Assembly (NCBI GenBank): GCA_963795805.1
Contig: CAWCIV010000001.1
Span: forward strand, 496,001 to 560,000
Source of the DNA: JALYYC01 sp963795805
GTDB lineage: Bacteria > Chloroflexota > Dormibacteria > CF-121
DNA length: 64,000 nucleotides
Direction: 5' to 3'
The stretch's first letter is position 1, and each line of letters begins with the position of its first letter. The translations under genes and the position numbers were made by a program. Under the pieces are notes generated by a model. It ran no database searches and was not told where the DNA came from. It was given only the letters and a program-made list of their open reading frames with translations. Shown piece by piece: positions 59,570 to 64,000 of this stretch.

Positions 59570-60332
59570 ATGGGACGGCTCGACGGGAAGGTTGCGTTGA
59601 TCACCGGCGCGGGCAGCGGCATGGGCCGGCTGGCGGCGCAGGTCTTCGTGAGGGAAGGGCGCCCGCGTGGTCGCGGGCGACCTCAAGGCGGAGGCCGTCA
59701 ACGAGACCGTCGTCCGGCCTGGGCGACCGGACGCCGTCGCCGTCGCCGGTGACGTGACGCGCGAGGCGGACGTGCGGCGGATGGTCGAAACGGCGACGAG
59801 CCGATTTGGCAAGCTCGACACGCTCTACAACAATGCCGGGATTTTCGACGAAGCCGACGAATCCGTCCTGACGACCACGGATGCGATATGGGACCGGACG
59901 ATGGCGGTGAACGTCAAGGGCGTGGCACTCTGCTGCAAGCACGGGATTCCGGCGCTCATCCAGGCGGGTGGTGGATCGGTCATCAATATCGCCTCCTTCG
60001 TGGCATTGGTCGGATGCACGGTGCCGCAGGATGCCTACACCGCCAGTAAGGGCGCGGTGATTGCGTTAACGAAGTCGCTCGCGGTCCAGTTCGGACCGAA
60101 TCGGGTCCGCTCGAACGCGATTTGTCCGGGCCCGATCGAGACGCCGCTGATGCGCGACCTGCTCAAGGACGAGAAGAAGAAGAGCCTCCGCATGAACCGC
60201 ATCCCGCTGGGTCGCTTCGGGCAGGCGCAGGACGTGGTCAACATGGCGGTCTACCTGGCTTCGGACGAGTCCACCTGGACCAACGGCGCCGCCCTCGTCA
60301 TCGATGGCGGCATCACGTCAAACTATTTCTGA
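59570..60332 (+). CDS. Short-chain dehydrogenase (one-base frameshift in sequence)
   Basis: About 253 residues after repair. It is a classical SDR: GKVALITGAGSGMGRLAAQV (TGxxxGxG), NNAGIFDEADE, catalytic Ser in SVINIASFVALVG, Y-x3-K in DAYTASKGAVIALT, and a C-terminal GAALVIDGGITSNYF. The frame breaks at 59653-59658 (GAAGGGCGCCC); removing one G gives REGARVVAGDL. It follows the permease by 3 bp and overlaps the aldehyde dehydrogenase start by one base (TGATG). It probably oxidises an alcohol or amino-alcohol intermediate of the pathway. Confidence 0.86.
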
Positions 60333-61788
60333 TGATCTCCACCGAGCGCCCGCGGCAACTCCTGATCGGCGGTCACTGGCGGGAAGGCCAGGAGCGGCAG
60401 ACCTTCGAGGTCGTCGAACCGGCGACCTCGCGCGTCATGGCCACCGCGGCGGTTGCGACGCCGGCCGATGTCGATCAGGCGGTCCGTGCCGCGGGGGCCG
60501 CTTTCGAGCGGGGAAGTTGGCGCAACGCCGCGGCCAGCGCCCGCGCGAAGGTGCTGTACCGGATCGCGGACTTGATCCGCTCGAGCGTCGAGAGCCTGGC
60601 CACCCTGGAGGCCCGCAACGCGGGCAAGCCGATTCGCGACGCGCGGGACGAGGTCCTGGGCGCCGCCCAGTGCTTCGAGTACTACGCGGGGGCGGCAACC
60701 CGGATCTTTGGCGAGACGATCCCGGTCACTGCCCCGGGCCTTGACTTCACCCTGCGCGAGCCCGTTGGCGTTGTCGGCCTGATCGTGCCATGGAATTTTC
60801 CCCTGATGATCGCGTCGTGGAAGGTGGCGCCGGCGCTGGCCGCCGGGAATGCGGCGATCCTCAAGCCGGCGAGCTATACGCCGCTCACGGCGCTCGAGCT
60901 CGGCCGCCTTGCGCTCGAGGCCGGACTCCCGGAGGGCGTGCTCAACGTCGTGACCGGCCCCGGCGGGACGACCGGGAACGCGCTCGCCGGCCATCCGGGC
61001 GTCGACAAGATCGCATTCACCGGTGAGACGACGACCGGAGTCAGCATCCTCCAGCAGGCTGCGCCCAACATCACGCGGGTGTCGCTCGAGCTCGGAGGCA
61101 AGTCGCCGAACATTATTTTCGCCGACGCCGATCTCGAGAAGGCGGCAGCCGGGACGATCGAGAGTGTCTTTGGGAATGCGGGCCAGGACTGCTGCGCGCG
61201 AAGCCGCGCCTTCGTGGCACGGTCAATCGTTGAAGAGTTCGATCAACGGGTGGCGGCGGGGACGAAGCGATTGAAACTCGGTGACCCGCTCGACGATCGA
61301 CACGCAGATGGGGCCGCTGATCTCCATGAAACAGCGAGAACGGGTCCAGGGATACATCGAGGTCGGCCAGCACGAGGGCGCTCGCCTCCTGACCGGAGGA
61401 TCCTCGCCCGGCGGCCCCCTTCGCGACGGAAGCTATCTCGAACCGGCCGTGTTCGACCGCGCCTCGAACCGAATGCGAATCGCCCAGGAAGAAATTTTCG
61501 GCCCGGTGCTCACGATCATCCCCTTCGACGACGAGGAGGGCCTGATCGGCATGGTCAACGACAGCCCCTACGGGCTGTCCGGTTCGATCTGGACGAGAGA
61601 CATCGGTCGAGCGCTGCGAGTGGCCCAGCGCCGTCAAGACCGGCGTACTGAGCATCAACAGCACGAAAAGCGTGCACCAGGAGGCACCCTTCGGAGGCTA
61701 CAAACGGAGCGGGATCGGGCGAGAGCTCGGCATGCACGCGCTGCAGCTGTACACGGAAGTGAAGAACATCTTCATCAGCCTCGAGTAA
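60332..61788 (+). CDS. Aldehyde dehydrogenase (two frameshifts in sequence)
   Basis: About 485 residues after repair. It is an NAD(P)+-dependent ALDH: PVGVVGLIVPWNFPLMIASW, LKPASYTPLTALELGRLALE, the general base Glu in ITRVSLELGGKSPNIIF, and the nucleophile region GNAGQDCCARSRAFV, where two adjacent Cys make the catalytic one ambiguous. The frame changes near 61290 (GDPL to TIDTQMGPL) and 61625 (to SAVKTGVLSINSTKSVHQ). The final segment ends LYTEVKNIFISLE. It resembles the gamma-glutamyl-aminobutyraldehyde/betaine-aldehyde branch (PuuC-like). Its partners support amine catabolism. Confidence 0.85.
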
Positions 61789-61800
61789 GAGGAGGGGACC

Positions 61801-63255
61801 ATGGCCCGCACCTCGGCAACGACATCGCGCTCACGGTCGACGAGCGAGAACGGAACGGTCCAACGGCCAGGCGCACCGGCCGGCAGGGACGGCAAAACTG
61901 TCGCTCGAGCAACTCGTGCGCCAACTCAAGGACTGGCGAGGTCGACACCGTCATCATCGCGATCGTGGACATGCAGGGCCGGCTGATGGGCAAGCGGCTG
62001 ACCGGTCCGTATTTCCTCGACCACGTCGACGAAGGCCTGCACGCCTGCGACTACCTGCTGGCCATGGATGTCGACAACGAGCCGCTGCCGGGCTTCAAGT
62101 TCACCAACTGGGGTAGCGGCTACGGCGACATGCACGGCCACCCAGATCTCTCGACCATCCGCCGGCTGCCCTGGTTGGAAAAGACGGCGCTGATCCTCTG
62201 CGACGTGGAGACGATGGACGGCCGGCCGGTCGCGGTCTCACCGCGCCAGGTGTTGCGCCGGCAGGTCGACCGTGCGCGCAAGCTCGGCTTCAACCCGCGC
62301 ACGGCGTCGGAGCTCGAGTTCTACCTCTTCAAGGACACCTACGAGGGCGCGGCGGGCAAGAGCTATCGCGACCTCGAGCCGTACGGCCGATATATCGAGG
62401 ACTACCACATCCTCCAGGGCAGCAAGGCGGAGTGGTTCAATCGCCAGATCCGCAATGGCATGGAAGCGGCGGCGGTCCCGGTGGAGAACAGCAAGGGGGA
62501 GTGGGGCTTCGGTCAGCAGGAGATCAACCTGCGCTACACAGACGCCCTCGAGATGGCGGACCGGCACGTCGTTTACAAAAATGGGGTCAAGGAGATCGCG
62601 GCGCTCAACCAGGTCGCCGTCACGTTCATGGCGAAATGGTCGATGGAGCAGGCGGGCAGTTCCTTCCACTTGCACTCGTCGCTGTGGGACGCGCGCTCCG
62701 ACAAGGCGCTGTTCCATGCCGAATGGTGGGCAACCCCACGGCATGTCGGTGTTGTTCAAGCAATATCTGGCGGGTCAGATCGCGCTGGCGCGCGACTTCG
62801 CCTATTTCTATGCGCCGTACGTCAACTCCTACAAGCGGTACCAGGCGACCTCCTTCGCGCCGACCTCGGTGGTCTGGGCGTACGACAACCGAACCTGCGG
62901 TTTCCGGATCGTCGGACACGGGCCGAGCCTTCGCGTCGAATGCCGGATCCCCGGAGCGGATGCCAACCCCTACATTGCCTTCGCGGCGACGATCGCCGCG
63001 GGCCTGCATGGGATCGAGAACAAGCTGGAGCTCCCGCCAGAGTTCAAGGGAGACGCGTACACCAACCGGGACCTGCCGCGCGTTCCCAGCAACCTGACCG
63101 AGGCGCTGGCCATGCTCGAACGGAGCGCGGTGGCTCGAGCGGCGTTCGGCGATGAGGTGGTTGAACACTACCTGCATTCCGGGCGCCTGGAGCTGGGCCG
63201 CTTCGACGCGGTCGTCACCGACTGGGAGCTGCGCCGCAACTTCGAGCGAATCTGA
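61801..63255 (+). CDS. Glutamine-synthetase-family ligase, PuuA/GlnA4-like (frameshifted)
   Basis: About 485 codons. The start is ATG 61801 after GGAGGGG. The GS catalytic domain is evident: TASELEFYLFKDTYEGAAGK, EWGFGQQEINLRYTDALEMA, AGSSFHLHSSLWDARSD, and VECRIPGADANPYIAFAATI. The sequence follows the gamma-glutamylpolyamine or ethanolamine ligase branch (PuuA, GlnA3/GlnA4) more than GlnA itself. Three frame changes occur: one extra A at 61894-61897 (restores DGKLSLEQLVRQ), one near 61930-61940, and one near 62725 (restores NGGQPHGMSVLFK). With the permease, SDR and ALDH it suggests glutamylation-dependent amine use. Confidence 0.84.
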
Positions 63256-63269
63256 TACAAGAGACGTCA

Positions 63270-63641
63270 ATGGCCAACGAGACCGCGATCGAGGCGCCAC
63301 CCGCCAACGTCTACGAGTCGAACGGACAGCTCACGATCGCGATCCCGATGCCCGGCGCGCACCACGACACGATCGAGGTGCGTCTGGAGGGCCGGAATCT
63401 AACCGTGCAGGCGGAGGCGCGCTACGCGCAAGCGCAGCAACACTACCACCGCCACGAGTGGTCGGTAGGAACCTCGCGACGGGAGCTCGTTCTGCCAAAG
63501 CCGGTCCAGGTCGACGGCGCGAAGGCGATGCTGACCCATGGGGTGCTCGCCATCTCGTTCCCGATCGCGGAAAAGGAGACGAACCCACGGATCCGGATCG
63601 AGGTCGCCGAGCCACCCGCGCACCAGGACCAGATTCGGTAG
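63270..63641 (+). CDS. Small heat shock protein, Hsp20/alpha-crystallin family
   Basis: 123 residues. The alpha-crystallin domain spans about residues 12-105: NVYESNGQLTIAIPMPGAHH, DTIEVRLEGRNLTVQAEARY, and ELVLPKPVQVDGAKAMLTHG with the VLAISFPIAE strand and a short C-terminal extension. It is an ATP-independent holdase for unfolded proteins. It begins 15 bases after the ligase stop, with AAGAGA upstream as a possible SD, and is uninterrupted. Confidence 0.88.
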   Translation: MANETAIEAPPANVYESNGQLTIAIPMPGAHHDTIEVRLEGRNLTVQAEARYAQAQQHYHRHEWSVGTSRRELVLPKPVQVDGAKAMLTHGVLAISFPIAEKETNPRIRIEVAEPPAHQDQIR

Positions 63642-63673
63642 CGAGCCCATCGCGCCGGCCCGACGTCGGGCTC

Positions 63674-64000
63674 TTGCTCGAGCTTTTTCATCCTGCGCCG
63701 TCCCTCGCCACGACCGCCGCGGCCGTTGGGTTTGGCTTACTGTTCGGCATCCACCCGGGCGACTGGCGCCTGTACGTCATCGCCTTCACCATCCTCATGA
63801 CGCAGCTCGCGATCAGCGTCATGAACGAATGGGCAGACCGAGAACGTGATGCGCTGGTCCGCCGTCGACGCCCGGTTGCGCTGGGCCGAGTCAGTCCGAG
63901 ATCCGCGCTCATCCTCGCGATCGTCCTCGGGCTCGCGGCCATTCCGGGCGCGCTCGCCTTCGGTTGGCTCTCCCTCATGGCCGTTTTGCTTGGCCTCGCG
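63674..64000 (+). CDS. UbiA-family prenyltransferase, N-terminal part (runs off the window)
   Basis: At least 109 residues, incomplete at the right edge. The frame containing LLLELFHPAPSLATTAAAVG, VIAFTILMTQLAISVMNEWA, DRERDALVRRRRPVALGRVS and two membrane helices fits the UbiA superfamily; NEWADRERD matches the first Asp-rich (NxxxD) motif that binds prenyl diphosphate through Mg. The substrate (quinone, heme or lipid) is unknown. The start is uncertain: TTG 63674 is the first allowed codon in frame after the Hsp20 stop, and GTA at 63638 is not a normal start. Confidence 0.7.
   Translation, partial: MLELFHPAPSLATTAAAVGFGLLFGIHPGDWRLYVIAFTILMTQLAISVMNEWADRERDALVRRRRPVALGRVSPRSALILAIVLGLAAIPGALAFGWLSLMAVLLGLA

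Noticed and set aside
1..64000. CRISPR arrays, insertion sequences, prophage or integrase genes, rRNA
   Set aside because: No regularly spaced direct repeats, transposase or integrase motifs, or rRNA stretches were seen. None of the tRNA 3' ends was noticed duplicated as an att site, though I could not run an exhaustive search.

Overview
The window is high-GC, densely coded chromosomal DNA from a free-living aerobic bacterium, probably a soil member of the Chloroflexota/Dormibacterota part of the Terrabacteria. This placement is an inference. It rests on the long-form HPF, a SecA with a SEC-C tail, a Bacillus-type branched-chain 2-oxoacid dehydrogenase, a CGAAC-N4-GTTCG type SOS box, and many starts that look leaderless. 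I see no rRNA, CRISPR array, insertion sequence or prophage. Three tRNAs are present: Val-UAC, Phe-GAA and Gly-GCC.

Layout. 0-4.7 kb holds a translation/secretion block: hpf, secA, a small SEC-C protein, and prfB with its programmed +1 frameshift. 4.7-7.0 kb (minus strand) holds a GT87-like membrane mannosyltransferase and an asparaginase-II-like protein. 7.1-11.3 kb is a division/cell-wall group: ftsE, ftsX, a coiled-coil M23 peptidase and an S41 protease. 11.3-17.6 kb is lpd, bkdAA, bkdAB, bkdB, lipA and lipB, which together would build and lipoylate a branched-chain 2-oxoacid dehydrogenase. 17.6-23.2 kb holds tRNA-Val with a closely attached GNAT gene, an acetate uptake/activation pair (satP-acs) behind a structured leader, tRNA-Phe, a DedA protein and msrB. 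23.2-27.7 kb holds a three-gene proton-translocating transhydrogenase, a SnoaL-like protein and a divergent NAD-type isocitrate dehydrogenase. 27.7-33.1 kb holds rhodanese-MoeB, a PIG-L deacetylase, and an mrfA-mrfB repair pair whose promoter spacer is filled by a LexA-type palindrome. 33.1-36.6 kb holds a second M23 peptidase, a GT-C-like membrane protein and tRNA-Gly.

36.8-49.4 kb looks accessory: mostly single-gene oxidoreductases (flavin monooxygenase, BBE-like oxidase, two RibD/DHFR-fold proteins, an SDR without its catalytic Tyr), a Crp-family regulator, two hydrolases, an ECF sigma factor with a SnoaL tail, a short STAS protein and an MFS exporter. 49.4-53.5 kb holds NDH-2, an ATP-grasp enzyme, an A-type/Nfu Fe-S carrier and an AlkA-like glycosylase. 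53.5-57.9 kb holds two zinc-ribbon membrane proteins with low-complexity linkers, a cNMP-binding protein, a hemerythrin, a 27-residue membrane peptide beside two perfect palindromes, and a lytic transglycosylase. 58-63.3 kb is a likely amine/polyamine catabolic operon: APC permease, SDR, aldehyde dehydrogenase and a glutamine-synthetase-like ligase. Hsp20 and a partial UbiA-type prenyltransferase end the window.

Two features run through the whole window. First, at least fifteen genes have a TANNNT -10 element only 5-9 nt before the start codon and no Shine-Dalgarno, which points to widespread leaderless mRNAs. Second, many genes that look intact at the protein level are split by single-base indels, several of them at short homopolymers. 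These occur in ftsX, the first M23 gene, moeB and the ATP-grasp gene, and in nearly every gene from 53.5 to 63.3 kb. I read them as sequence errors rather than decay, but raw reads would be needed to decide.
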